Positions 1 through 12,432 of a stretch of DNA of 64,000 nt are shown one piece after another. Below the pieces are notes generated by a model. It had not been told where the DNA came from and made no database searches. It was given only the letters and a program-made list of their open reading frames with translations. The DNA lies in the NCBI GenBank assembly GCA_021777555.1, contig JAJYDK010000008.1, positions 48,131 to 112,130 of the forward strand. The letters run 5' to 3'. Within the stretch, counting starts at the first letter, position 1, and every line of letters begins with the position of its first letter. This DNA comes from Pseudomonadota bacterium. GTDB taxonomy: Bacteria > Pseudomonadota > Gammaproteobacteria > Steroidobacterales > Steroidobacteraceae. A program made the translations under genes and the position numbers.

Positions 1-9
1 GATCAGATC

Positions 10-1119
10 ATGAGAGCGGGGTCACCGGCGAAGCATGCGATGCGCGCATGGCGCGTGCTCCACTCGTGGGCGGCGCGTGCTCTCTCGGGCCTCGGTCGTC
101 TGCCGCCGTTCCGTAACGTCACCCTGGATCCCGGCGCCCCCGGCATGAGCGTCGTCGTGTTCTCCAAAAACGGCGGCTCGCGGGTTCTCAATCTCAATCT
201 GCGTCACCCGCTCATGCTTTCGGGCATGGCCGTGGTGATGCTGTCCATTCTCGGCGGCGCGTTCCTCATGGGGCTGTCGCTCGGGCGCGGGGGTGGAGGC
301 GATCTCGCCCTCGCCGAGACCACTCACTGGATGGACGTCCTGTCACACCAGCGCGAGCAGATCGCGGACCTCAAGAGCCAGATGCGGGCGCGCGCCGATG
401 CGCTCGCCATCCAGGTCGGGGACCTGCAGGCGCACATGCTGCGCCTCGATGCCCTGGGCCGGCGCCTGACGGTCATGGCGCGCCTCCCGTCCGAGGAGTT
501 CGATTTCGGCCAGAATCCTCCCCAGGGCGGGCCGGAGACGGACATCCCGGGCGCGACGCCCGGCATGCCGGGTCTCGCGGCCCTGTTGGGTCACCTGAAG
601 GGCCAGATCGATCTGCGGGCGTCCCAGCTCTCGGCACTCGAGAACGTGATCCTCTCCCGGCAGCTTCGCCAGGAGATCCATCCCGAGGGCCGTCCCGTGC
701 GCACGGGCTGGATATCCTCGCCCTTCGGGGAGCGCATCGACCCCTTCACCGGTGGGGACGAATTTCACGAAGGCATCGACTTCGCCGCGCCCATGGGGAC
801 TCGAATCCATGCGGTGGCCGCGGGCGTCGTGACCTGGGCCGGGCCGCGGGACGGCTACGGCAACATGGTGCAGATCGACCATGGCTATGGCTATGCCACC
901 CGCTACGGACACGCGGAGGAAGTTCTGGTGCACGTGGGCGAGACCGTCAAGCGAGGGGATGTGATCGCGCTCGTCGGCTCGACCGGGCGCTCCACGGGGC
1001 CGCACGTGCACTTCGAAGTCCTGAAGAACGGACACGAGATCAATCCCGCCGCGTTCGTCCGCCTGCACGAGCTCTCCCTCGCCCAGGTGCTGCGCGGCAG
1101 CCATCGGACAGGCTCCTAG
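10..1119 (+). CDS. M23 family metallopeptidase (LytM/peptidoglycan endopeptidase)
   Basis: ORF with N-terminal TM segment and C-terminal HEGIDFAAPMGTRIHAVAAGVV...GPHVHFEVLKNG M23 motifs; upstream of secA. Confidence 0.9.
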   Translation: MRAGSPAKHAMRAWRVLHSWAARALSGLGRLPPFRNVTLDPGAPGMSVVVFSKNGGSRVLNLNLRHPLMLSGMAVVMLSILGGAFLMGLSLGRGGGGDLALAETTHWMDVLSHQREQIADLKSQMRARADALAIQVGDLQAHMLRLDALGRRLTVMARLPSEEFDFGQNPPQGGPETDIPGATPGMPGLAALLGHLKGQIDLRASQLSALENVILSRQLRQEIHPEGRPVRTGWISSPFGERIDPFTGGDEFHEGIDFAAPMGTRIHAVAAGVVTWAGPRDGYGNMVQIDHGYGYATRYGHAEEVLVHVGETVKRGDVIALVGSTGRSTGPHVHFEVLKNGHEINPAAFVRLHELSLAQVLRGSHRTGS

Positions 1120-1313
1120 GGGCGAGTCGCGGCCCCTCTCGTCCGAGACGGAGCGGGCGCGCTTTCCCGGACAATCCGGCGTGAGACGGTGGGCGGGCGC
1201 TTGAATTTCCCGTACCGGCCACCCATTAGGTGCGCGGGCCCCGAATGCGTAGAATACCGGGCTCCGTGCCGTCCCGTTGGGCGGCGCACACCACTTGTAA
1301 AGCGGACCTCAAG

Positions 1314-4084
<2,771 letters not shown>

Positions 4085-4088
<4 letters not shown>

Positions 4089-4498
4089 CTCCCTCGGACA
4101 CGATTCGGGTGGTTGCCGCGGCGCTGATCGCCGACGGCCGCGTGCTGATCGCGGAGCGCCCTGCAGGCAAACACATGGCGGGCCGCTGGGAATTCCCGGG
4201 CGGCAAGTGGACCGAAGGCGAGAGCGAGCGCCAGGCGCTCTCGCGCGAACTGCGCGAGGAGCTGGGCGTGGAGCTCATCGACGGGCATCACTTCATGAGC
4301 CTCACGCACGCTTATCCAGACCGCACGGTGGAGCTGTCGCTGTGGGTGGTCGAGCGTTTCCGGGGCGAGCCGCGCGGCCTCGAGGGCCAGGCCCTCAAAT
4401 GGGTCGAGCCGCGGCGGCTTTCCGAGGAGGACATCCTGGAAGCGGACCGCCCCTTCGTCGCGGCCCTGATAGAATCCGGGTCCACGCCCCAACCCTGA
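4085..4498 (+). CDS. mutT: 8-oxo-dGTP diphosphatase MutT-like Nudix hydrolase
   Basis: Nudix box [24 protein letters not shown]; candidate TTG start overlaps the secA stop. Confidence 0.88.
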
Positions 4499-4508
4499 AA
4501 GGGCCTCC

Positions 4509-4904
4509 ATGGCCGCCAGCAACGACGTTCCGGAGGTTCGGCTCGATTCGGCCAACCTCTACCGGGAAGAGATCTTCACCGACCGCCACGCCGGCACGGT
4601 GCGCCGGCTCACGCCGGTGACCGAGAGCGGCGCGACCGATCCCTCGCGGCCGACTCTGTTTTCCGGCCAGACGCAGCTGTTGACGCCCGCCGGCATTCTC
4701 CCGCTGTCGTTCGAGATCCCGGCGGCCACCCTGGAAGAGGCGCTCAAGAAGTTCCCAGAGGGCGTCAGGGAGGCGATCGAGCAGGCGATCGACGAGGCCC
4801 GAGAGATGCGGCGTGAGGCCGCCTCGCGCATCGTGGTGCCGGAGGCGGGGGCTCTTGGCGCAGGGCCCGCAGGACCCGGCGGCGGCAAGATCAAGTTTCC
4901 GTAA
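4509..4904 (+). CDS. Conserved hypothetical protein
   Basis: ORF with ATG directly after mutT; no recognised domain. Confidence 0.6.
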   Translation: MAASNDVPEVRLDSANLYREEIFTDRHAGTVRRLTPVTESGATDPSRPTLFSGQTQLLTPAGILPLSFEIPAATLEEALKKFPEGVREAIEQAIDEAREMRREAASRIVVPEAGALGAGPAGPGGGKIKFP

Positions 4905-5067
4905 TCCGCTCCTCGGGGGTATCGCCGGCGGCCTCGCCCGCAATGGCGTGCCGCTCGGCGAGCCAGCCCCCGAGATCGATCAGACGGCAGCGCTCGCTGC
5001 AGAAGGGCCGGTACTGAGCCTCGGCCCATTCGATCTCGCGCTGGCAGGTGGGGCATTTGATCCGCAC
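4891..5067 (-). CDS. yacG: DNA gyrase inhibitor YacG (zinc-binding), GTG start
   Basis: Own translation of minus strand: [58 protein letters not shown]; CxxC/CxxxC YacG motif; absent from the supplied ORF track. Confidence 0.93.
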   Translation of the reverse strand: MRIKCPTCQREIEWAEAQYRPFCSERCRLIDLGGWLAERHAIAGEAAGDTPEERITET

Positions 5068-5083
5068 GCGGGCGCCTCGGACC

Positions 5084-5911
5084 CTACCGGCAGGTGGTCA
5101 GCAGAAATGGCACGTCCTCGCCCGCCTGGGCGGCGCGCTCGGACACGCTCTTCCAGTGGAGGAAGCGCACGCTGCAGCGGTGATGGCTGCCGCTGATCTC
5201 CGGGAAGAGGCCCGCCTCGGCGGGCAGCGTGATGCGCAGCAGCTGCAGCGGATTGTCACGATCGAAGGTGATGGTGAAGCTTCCCGACGGCGCGCATTCC
5301 TTGCGGGTGCGGCCGAACTGCCGCGTGAGCCACAGCAGCTCCGCCACGGCATCGCAGAGCGGGCGCAGCAAGCCCATCCACTGGCCGAATGCGCGCATGC
5401 GCGACTCCTCGGGCTCGGACAGCCAGTACAGATAGTCCGGCAGGTCGAACTCGCAGGTGCCGCCCGGGATGCTGCTCCTGTGCTTGATGGCGTTCAGGAA
5501 TTCCGAGTCCCTGAGGGGCTGCTGGCAGGCGATGCCCGCGTTCATCAGGTCCGCGCGCAAGCGGCTCAGGTTGTTGACGAAGTTCTCGAGCCGTTTGGGA
5601 TCGACGCCGGGCTTCGCCTGGTATTCCCCGAGCAGCACGAGCTGGCGCTCGATCTCCTTCAGCGCATCCGAGCGCAGATCGCTGCGCGTGATGATGGCGA
5701 GGATATCGATCAGGCTCTCCACGGCCGCACGGCTCCCCCACGGGCTGCCGCTCTCGTTGTGGTAGAGCGCCTGGTTGTAGAGGAAATCGAGGCGCAGGAA
5801 GGTGCGCATCCGCTCATTGAGCGGCTGCTCGAACACCACGGTGCGTCCGCTCTCGATGGGGGCGGGCGGGGCTTGGGGGGGCGCCGCGGTATCGGCGGTA
5901 TCGGTGGTCAT
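5084..5911 (-). CDS. zapD: Cell division protein ZapD
   Basis: [22 protein letters not shown]... ZapD signature; next to coaE and yacG as in other gammaproteobacteria. Confidence 0.93.
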   Translation of the reverse strand: MTTDTADTAAPPQAPPAPIESGRTVVFEQPLNERMRTFLRLDFLYNQALYHNESGSPWGSRAAVESLIDILAIITRSDLRSDALKEIERQLVLLGEYQAKPGVDPKRLENFVNNLSRLRADLMNAGIACQQPLRDSEFLNAIKHRSSIPGGTCEFDLPDYLYWLSEPEESRMRAFGQWMGLLRPLCDAVAELLWLTRQFGRTRKECAPSGSFTITFDRDNPLQLLRITLPAEAGLFPEISGSHHRCSVRFLHWKSVSERAAQAGEDVPFLLTTCR

Positions 5912-6005
5912 GATGGCCGGGTATTGTGCGCGACGAATGCACGCCGCGTAAACGTCCGAATGGAGCGACGCCTGAGATTCCGGTGCTTCGGCGTGGTGGC
6001 GCCCT

Positions 6006-6605
6006 TCAGGATTTCCCGGCGAGCTCCAGATAACGCCGATGCAGCGCGGAGACCTGATCGCGCAGTGAGCCGAGGTCGGATTCGTTGAGAATGACGTCAT
6101 GCGCGGCCTTGAGTCGCGCGGTCCTCGATGTCTGCGCGTTGAGGATGGCCTGGGCCTGCTCCAGCGTCGAGCCGTCTCGCGCCTGAAGCCGGCGGATCTG
6201 CAGCTCCTCCGGGCAGTCGACCACGAGCACGCGGTCGAGCCGTGCGCCAAGCCCCTTCTCGACGAGCAACGGAATGACGAGGATCTGGTACGGGCCGCCC
6301 GCCGCGGCCGACAGGACCTCCACCGCGGTACCGATGGCCGGGTGCGTGAGCGCTTCGAGGTCTGCACGGGCCTTGGGGTCGGAGAAGACGATCTCGCGCA
6401 GCTTCGGGCGGTCGAGGTGCCCATCGGGCGTGAGGATGCCCGTGCCGAAGCGCTCCACGAGGCGCTCGAGCGGCGGCTGGCCGGGCTCGACCACCTCGCG
6501 GGCGATCTGGTCCGTGTCGATGATGGGTACGCCGAGGGCGGCGAAGAGCTTCGCCACGGTGGACTTGCCGCTGGCGATGCCCCCGGTGAGGCCGATCTTC
6601 ACCAT
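6006..6605 (-). CDS. coaE: Dephospho-CoA kinase
   Basis: MVKIGLTGGIASGKSTVAKLFAALGVPIIDTD. Confidence 0.95.
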   Translation of the reverse strand: MVKIGLTGGIASGKSTVAKLFAALGVPIIDTDQIAREVVEPGQPPLERLVERFGTGILTPDGHLDRPKLREIVFSDPKARADLEALTHPAIGTAVEVLSAAAGGPYQILVIPLLVEKGLGARLDRVLVVDCPEELQIRRLQARDGSTLEQAQAILNAQTSRTARLKAAHDVILNESDLGSLRDQVSALHRRYLELAGKS

Positions 6606-6678
6606 GCGCTGCGCGCAGGACTTACGGGGTTCGCCCAAGCGCGAATCCCGTGCATGAAAGCGTAATGGGTCATCACGA

Positions 6679-7590
6679 TTACCTCGAAAAGAGCCCCAGA
6701 TAACCGCTCACCAGCTGGTGGCCGAACATCAGCATCAGCCACCCGGCCGCCGCCAGGAAGGGGCCGAAGGCGATGGGAGCGGCGCGGCTGCGGCCCCGGA
6801 TGACCATCAGCGCGATACCACAGACGGCACCGACCGCGGCGGCCATCAGCACGATGGGCAGCAGCATACGCCAGCCCAGCCAGGCACCGAGCGCCGCGAG
6901 CAGCTTGAAGTCTCCGTACCCCATCCCTTCCTTGGCGGTGAGCGTCCGGAAGAGATGATAGACGCTCCAGAGGCTCACGTAACCTGCGGCCGCCCCGATG
7001 AGGCTCGCGCGGGGGTCCATCGGGACCGGCCAGCTGCCCCCCGCCGGGGCGAAGAGGCTGAGGATGAGCCCGATCCACATCAGGGGCAGGGTGAGGCTGT
7101 CGGGCAGCAGCTGGTGGTCGATGTCGATGCCCGCGAGCGCCACCAGGAACCAGGTGAGGACCAGGGCGGCGAGCGCCGGCCAGCCGAATCCGAGCTTCCA
7201 GGCCACCAGCGCGGACAGCAGCCCCGTGAACGCCTCGATCAGCGGATATCGCGGACTGATGCGCGCCGCGCACCGCGCGCAGCGGCCGCGGAGGAAGAGG
7301 TAACTCAGGACGGGGATGTTCTGCAGCGCGCCGATCGGCGCCTTGCAGGCCGGACACGCCGAGCGGGGGACGATCAGGTTGTAGCGCTCTGCCGTCCCCT
7401 TCGCGGCCCCCGCGTCCCTCGCCTCGCCAGAGTGCAGCTCCGCGCACTGCTCGCGCCATTGGCGCTCGAGCATGATGGGCAGCCGGTGGATGACCACGTT
7501 GAGGAAGCTGCCCACGATGAGGCCGAGCACCAGACAGGTGCCGACGTAGAGCGCGGGGGAGCCCGCGAGCAGGTCGATGAGCGACGTCAA
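6679..7590 (-). CDS. pilD: Prepilin peptidase / leader methyltransferase
   Basis: GSFLNVVIHRLP, paired CxxC motifs, GYGDFKLLAALGAWLG (GxGD peptidase). Confidence 0.95.
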   Translation of the reverse strand: MTSLIDLLAGSPALYVGTCLVLGLIVGSFLNVVIHRLPIMLERQWREQCAELHSGEARDAGAAKGTAERYNLIVPRSACPACKAPIGALQNIPVLSYLFLRGRCARCAARISPRYPLIEAFTGLLSALVAWKLGFGWPALAALVLTWFLVALAGIDIDHQLLPDSLTLPLMWIGLILSLFAPAGGSWPVPMDPRASLIGAAAGYVSLWSVYHLFRTLTAKEGMGYGDFKLLAALGAWLGWRMLLPIVLMAAAVGAVCGIALMVIRGRSRAAPIAFGPFLAAAGWLMLMFGHQLVSGYLGLFSR

Positions 7591-7602
7591 TGGATCAGCC
7601 GG

Positions 7603-8838
7603 TCAACCGACAACCTGTCCGAGGTGGAAGATCGGCAGGTACATGGCGATCACCAGGCCGCCGACGATCACGCCGAGGATCACCATGATGAGCGGCTCGA
7701 GCAGGCTCGACATCGAGTCCACCGCGTTGTCGACCTCGGCCTCGTAGAAGGTGGCGACCTTGCTGGCCATGGTATCGAGCGAGCCGGCTTCCTCGCCCAC
7801 GGCGATCATCTGCACCACCATGTTGGGGAAGACATTGCGGGCTTCCATGGCGCGCTGCAATCGCTGCCCGGTGGCGACTTCGTCCCGCATCTTGAGGACC
7901 GCGTCCTCATAGACGATGTTGCCGCAGGCGCCGGCCACCGACTCCAGCGCTTCGACGAGCGGCACGCCGGCGGCGAACATGGTGGCGAGCGTGCGCGCAT
8001 AGCGCGCAATGGCCGCCTTGTTGAGGATGGGACCGATGATGGGTACCTTCAGCGACACCCGGTCGAGCACTTCGCGCATCTTGCGGGAGCGCCTGTAGAA
8101 ATGCATGAACACCCACGCGGCGATGCCGATGACGATCCCGATCCAGATGCCCTGGTGCTGCACGGCATTCGAGATGTTGATGACGAACATCGTGAAGGCC
8201 GGGAGATTGGCGCCGAAGCCCTTGAACAGCCCCTGGAACTCCGGGATCACGTAGATCATCAGGATCAGGGTGACGATGAAGGCGACGATCAGCACCGAGG
8301 CCGGATAGAAGAGCGCCTTCTTGACCTTCTTCTTGATGGCCTCCGATTTTTCCTTGTACGTGGCGATCTTGTCGAGCAGGGTGTCGAGTGCGCCCGCCTG
8401 CTCGCCGGCCCGCACCAGGTTCACGTACAGGTCATCGAAGTAGAGCGGATGCTTGGCGAGCGCCTCATGGAGCGACGTGCCGGACTCGACGTCGGCCTTG
8501 ACGGCGAGAATGAGCTTGCGCACCGATGGCTTGTCGACACCGCCCGCGACGATCTCGAAGGCCTGCACCATGGGAATGCCGGAGATGAGCATGGTGGAGA
8601 GCTGGCGGCTGAATATCGCGATGTCCGCGGGCTTCACGCCCCCGCCCTTCATGCTCTCGCGCTGCTTGCGGACCCGCGACGGGGCGATGCCCTGGCGGCG
8701 CAGCTCCGCGCGCAGCGACGTCTCATCGGTCGCCGTGGTGGTGCCCTTGACGCGCTGACCGCGCTTGTCGCGGCCTTCCCAGGCGTAGAGGGCTTCGACT
8801 CTCTGGGTCTTTAGAGTGGCGGTCGCTGCTGTGGCCAT
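7603..8838 (-). CDS. pilC: Type IV pilus inner membrane protein PilC (GspF family)
   Basis: FSRQLSTMLISGIPMVQAFEIV and GspF repeat architecture. Confidence 0.95.
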   Translation of the reverse strand: MATAATATLKTQRVEALYAWEGRDKRGQRVKGTTTATDETSLRAELRRQGIAPSRVRKQRESMKGGGVKPADIAIFSRQLSTMLISGIPMVQAFEIVAGGVDKPSVRKLILAVKADVESGTSLHEALAKHPLYFDDLYVNLVRAGEQAGALDTLLDKIATYKEKSEAIKKKVKKALFYPASVLIVAFIVTLILMIYVIPEFQGLFKGFGANLPAFTMFVINISNAVQHQGIWIGIVIGIAAWVFMHFYRRSRKMREVLDRVSLKVPIIGPILNKAAIARYARTLATMFAAGVPLVEALESVAGACGNIVYEDAVLKMRDEVATGQRLQRAMEARNVFPNMVVQMIAVGEEAGSLDTMASKVATFYEAEVDNAVDSMSSLLEPLIMVILGVIVGGLVIAMYLPIFHLGQVVG

Positions 8839-8852
8839 GAATTCGTCCCGCG

Positions 8853-10592
8853 TCAGTCGATGGTGACGCTGTTGACTTCCTCGAGACTGGTGATGCCCGC
8901 TCTGACCTTCTCGAGGCCCGCGCGGCGCAAGTCCCAGACGCCCTCGCGGGCGGCCTGCTCACCGATCTCCATGGCGTTGCCGCCGGCGAGAATGATGCGG
9001 GCGATGGCGGGGGTGACCGGCATCACCTGGTAGAGGCCCGTGCGCCCCTTGTAGCCGTCGGTGCAGTTGGAGCAGCCCACGGGCCCGTAGAGCTTGAGGT
9101 TGCCGCGCACGTCCTGCTCGGAGAAGCCTTCCTTGAGCAGCGCTTCCGCCGGCACATCGATCGGCTGCTTGCACTGGCTGCAGAGCTTGCGCGCGAGGCG
9201 CTGGGCGATGATGAGGCTGACCGAGGTGGCGATCGCATAGGGCTTCACCCCCATGTCGACCATGCGCGTCAGGGTCTGAGGCGCATCGTTGGTGTGCAGC
9301 GTCGAGAGCACCAGATGTCCGGTCTGGGCGGCCTTGATGGCGATCTCCGCCGTCTCGAGGTCGCGGATCTCGCCGACCATGATGACATCGGGATCCTGGC
9401 GCAGGAAGGCGCGCATCGCGGCCGCGAAGGTGAGGCCCACCTTGGGGTTGACGTTGACCTGGTTGACGCCCGGCAGATTGATTTCCGCCGGATCCTCGGC
9501 GGTGGAGATGTTGGTGTTTTCGCGGTTGAGGATGTTGAGCCCGGTGTAGAGCGAGACGGTCTTGCCGCTGCCCGTGGGGCCGGTCACCAGGATCATGCCC
9601 TGGGGCTTCTCCAGGTACTCCTCGTAGAGGTCCCGCTGGAAGGGCTCGTAGCCGAGCGAGTCGATCCCCAGCATGGCCTGCGAGGGATCGAGGATACGCA
9701 TGACGATCTTCTCGCCGAAGAGCGTCGGGCAGGTGCTGACGCGAAAGTCGATGGCGCGCGTCTTGGACAGCTTCATCTTGATGCGCCCGTCCTGGGGCAC
9801 GCGGCGCTCCGCGATGTCGAGTCGGGCCATGACCTTCAGGCGCGCCGCGAGCTTGCCACCGAGCTGGACCGGAGGCTGGGCGAGTTCCTTCAGCACCCCG
9901 TCCATGCGCAAGCGCACCCGGTACATCTTCTCGAACGGCTCGAAATGGATGTCCGAGGCGCCGCGGCGCACCGCATCCAGCATGACCTTGTTCACGAAGC
10001 GGACGATGGGCGCATCTTCAATGTCCTGACTGTCCTTGTCGTCGATCTCCTCATCCCCGCCGCTGACCTCGAGCGATTCGAGGCCGACGTCGGTATCGGA
10101 GGTGAGCGCGCCGATCCGGCTGTCGACCTGCTCGATGGCCTGGTCGATGGCCTTCTGCAGCTTGTCGTCCTCGACGACGATGACATCGACGCCGAGGCCG
10201 GTCTGGAACTTGATCTCGTCTACGGCATGCAGGTGGGTGGGATCGGCGACCCCGAGGAAGAGCTTCTTGCCGCGCCGAAAGAGCGGGAGCATCCGGTGCT
10301 TGGCGAGCAGCTTGTCGCTCACCAGCTTCAGCGTGTCCAGGTCCGGGGTGACCGCGTCCAGGTCGAACAGCGGCACGCCGAATTCGTTCGAGGCCGCCAC
10401 GGCGATATCGCGCGCGCTGGCGGCGCCGCTCTCGATGAGCTGGCTGACCAAGCTGACCTTGCGCTCCTGAGCGGTGCTCATCGCCTCGAGCACGGCCGAT
10501 TCTTCGACGATGCCATCGAGGACGAGGCGCTGGGGCAGTCCCCCGAGTCCCGAGCGCGGGGCGCCTGCCACAAGAGTGAGCGGTTCGTTCAT
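8853..10592 (-). CDS. pilB: Type IV pilus assembly ATPase PilB
   Basis: Walker A GPTGSGKTVSLYTGL, Asp/His boxes, CxxC tetracysteine. Confidence 0.95.
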   Translation of the reverse strand: MNEPLTLVAGAPRSGLGGLPQRLVLDGIVEESAVLEAMSTAQERKVSLVSQLIESGAASARDIAVAASNEFGVPLFDLDAVTPDLDTLKLVSDKLLAKHRMLPLFRRGKKLFLGVADPTHLHAVDEIKFQTGLGVDVIVVEDDKLQKAIDQAIEQVDSRIGALTSDTDVGLESLEVSGGDEEIDDKDSQDIEDAPIVRFVNKVMLDAVRRGASDIHFEPFEKMYRVRLRMDGVLKELAQPPVQLGGKLAARLKVMARLDIAERRVPQDGRIKMKLSKTRAIDFRVSTCPTLFGEKIVMRILDPSQAMLGIDSLGYEPFQRDLYEEYLEKPQGMILVTGPTGSGKTVSLYTGLNILNRENTNISTAEDPAEINLPGVNQVNVNPKVGLTFAAAMRAFLRQDPDVIMVGEIRDLETAEIAIKAAQTGHLVLSTLHTNDAPQTLTRMVDMGVKPYAIATSVSLIIAQRLARKLCSQCKQPIDVPAEALLKEGFSEQDVRGNLKLYGPVGCSNCTDGYKGRTGLYQVMPVTPAIARIILAGGNAMEIGEQAAREGVWDLRRAGLEKVRAGITSLEEVNSVTID

Positions 10593-10787
10593 GAAAGTGC
10601 GGTGAGCGAGGCCAGATCCCCTGGGGGCAAGTGTACCCAAGCCGGTGCAGCCGGCAATCACAAAATCCCGCTTGATGCTCGCACAGCGGGTGTGGCGCCA
10701 CCGTGACTTTGCTCCCAGAACGCGATGGGGCGCTCACCCGGACACCGGAGGCCGGGCGAGGGAGGCGCGTGGTTCGGCGGCGCGAGC

Positions 10788-11297
10788 TTACCGGCAGATG
10801 GGGGGCAGGTACCCGCCGTCGCCGGCGGCGCTCGAGAGCGTGCCATCCACTGCCGCGGCACCCACCGGGGTGAGCGCGGGAGGCCCGGAGATCGCGCTGG
10901 TGGTCGATGTGCCGTCGTTGCACACCCAGCTGATATCTCCGTTGGCGGATTGATAGGCCGTCCAAACCACCGTGCCGCCGGTGATATGGGAGTCGGCCTT
11001 GCCGCCATAGGCCACGGTGATCTGCCCCGGGGCGCTGAGCGCGACCGAGGTGACATACTCGCCGGCGATCGTCTGGGTGATCTGCAGCGCCGCATTGGTT
11101 TTCGCGACCACGCTCGATTCGTCGTAATAGTCCGTGAACACGGTCTCGAGGCCGGTGGCGAGCGAGGTGCCCTCGGAGACTTCGGCCTGGATGGTATAGC
11201 CCTGGTACACCGGGATGGCGATCATCGCGAGGATGCCGATGATCGCGATCACGATCATCAGCTCGATCAGTGTGAAACCCTCTGCGGTGGAGTGCAT
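10788..11297 (-). CDS. Type IV pilin, major-pilin type (copy 1)
   Basis: [35 protein letters not shown] class III signal; C-terminal Cys pair. Confidence 0.93.
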   Translation of the reverse strand: MHSTAEGFTLIELMIVIAIIGILAMIAIPVYQGYTIQAEVSEGTSLATGLETVFTDYYDESSVVAKTNAALQITQTIAGEYVTSVALSAPGQITVAYGGKADSHITGGTVVWTAYQSANGDISWVCNDGTSTTSAISGPPALTPVGAAAVDGTLSSAAGDGGYLPPICR

Positions 11298-11457
11298 GTC
11301 CGGTCCTCTCCCGAGCGCGCCCATGGTTCTTGGACTTGCGGCTGGGTATGGGCCGGAGCGATGTTCTTAGGGTTCAGCGATGCGCCGGCGGACCCAATGT
11401 CGCAAATTGGAGACGGGAACGCAAGTCAAGCTCGGGCTGTTCGGATACCTGAGAGAA

Positions 11458-11483
11458 GGAAGCCCCTCCGGAGAGGGGCTTCC
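11458..11483 (-). terminator. Hairpin between tandem pilin genes (candidate terminator/attenuator)
   Basis: 11-bp perfect stem GGAAGCCCCTC-CGGA-GAGGGGCTTCC; pyrimidine-rich CTTCCTTCTCTC follows on minus strand. Confidence 0.6.
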
Positions 11484-11509
11484 TGATGACTGCTTGAAGG
11501 ACAAACCTC

Positions 11510-12007
11510 TTAGGTCGTGCAGTTCGACGGCAGGTAGGTCGGACTCACACTGGTCGCGCCACTTGCAGCGGTAGAGGCGGTGCCCGATCCATCGGTATTC
11601 TTCGTGAGGGTCGTGGTCGACGTGCCGCACACCCAGACGATGTCATTGTTGCTGTCCAGGTACGGCTGGATGGCCAGCTTCTTAGTACCAATGTAACTGC
11701 TGGCGCTGTTGCCGTACGTGACTTCGATGGTGCCGTTGGAGACGGACAGGGCGCTGACGTATTTGCCACTGACAGCGCTCACGCCCATGGTCGACATGGC
11801 CGTGAGGGTGCTGGGCCAATTGCCCGTGTTGGAATAATACTGCTCGACGTCCGTCTCGATGCCGCTGGCGAGCGACAGACCCTCGGTCACCTGCGCACGG
11901 ATGGTGTAGTTCTGGTAGGCGGGGATGGCGATCGCCGCCAGGATGCCGATGATCGCGATGACGATCATCAACTCGATCAGGGTGAAGCCCTTTTGCACCG
12001 ATTTCAT
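11510..12007 (-). CDS. pilA: Type IV pilin, major-pilin type (copy 2)
   Basis: [43 protein letters not shown]; Thr/Ser-rich loop bounded by WVC...SNC. Confidence 0.95.
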   Translation of the reverse strand: MKSVQKGFTLIELMIVIAIIGILAAIAIPAYQNYTIRAQVTEGLSLASGIETDVEQYYSNTGNWPSTLTAMSTMGVSAVSGKYVSALSVSNGTIEVTYGNSASSYIGTKKLAIQPYLDSNNDIVWVCGTSTTTLTKNTDGSGTASTAASGATSVSPTYLPSNCTT

Positions 12008-12069
12008 TTTGAACTCCTCGAGGAAGTGAGATTGCCAAGAGGCGCAAAAGGCGCCTACTGACCCCTTGG

Positions 12070-12085
12070 AGCAAGACTCGTGCCA
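12070..12085 (-). promoter_or_regulatory. Sigma-54 (RpoN) -24/-12 promoter of pilin copy 2
   Basis: Minus strand reads TGGCACGAGTCTTGCT, matching TGGCACG-N4-TTGCW; about 65 nt upstream of the pilin ATG. Confidence 0.87.
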
Positions 12086-12204
12086 GCGTCCGGTCCTTGC
12101 GCTAACTCGTTGATTTGCAACCCAAGGACTCTTCGCGTGCACAGGTGAATTTTACTAAAAAGCGATCAAACTGACTCGCGGTGAACTTCAGGCAGGTCTG
12201 AAAA

Positions 12205-12219
12205 TGACAAAATTTGTCA
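12205..12219. promoter_or_regulatory. Palindrome TGACAAAATTTGTCA, candidate activator (PilR) site
   Basis: 7+1+7 perfect palindrome about 120 nt upstream of the sigma-54 promoter; TGTC/GACA half sites. Confidence 0.45.
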
Positions 12220-12432
12220 CCTTTCTGGCGCGACTGTCGCCAACCATGGGACGGCATCGGGCGCTGGTATTGCCAGGCCGCAGCCTCGGCCGGGCTCTCC
12301 ACTCCGGTGGGGCGCCGCCGTCCAGCCACTCTAGTGATCGTGCAAGACGTCGTTCGCGAGTTGCTCACGCCGTACCTGACCGGAGCGCGATTATGCGCTA
12401 TGTTGATCAAACTCCACTACCGCACGGTCATC

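Noticed and set aside
6718-8814. 698-aa plus ORF across pilD/pilC
   Set aside because: Antisense artefact; Asp/His/Glu/Arg-rich with no domain.
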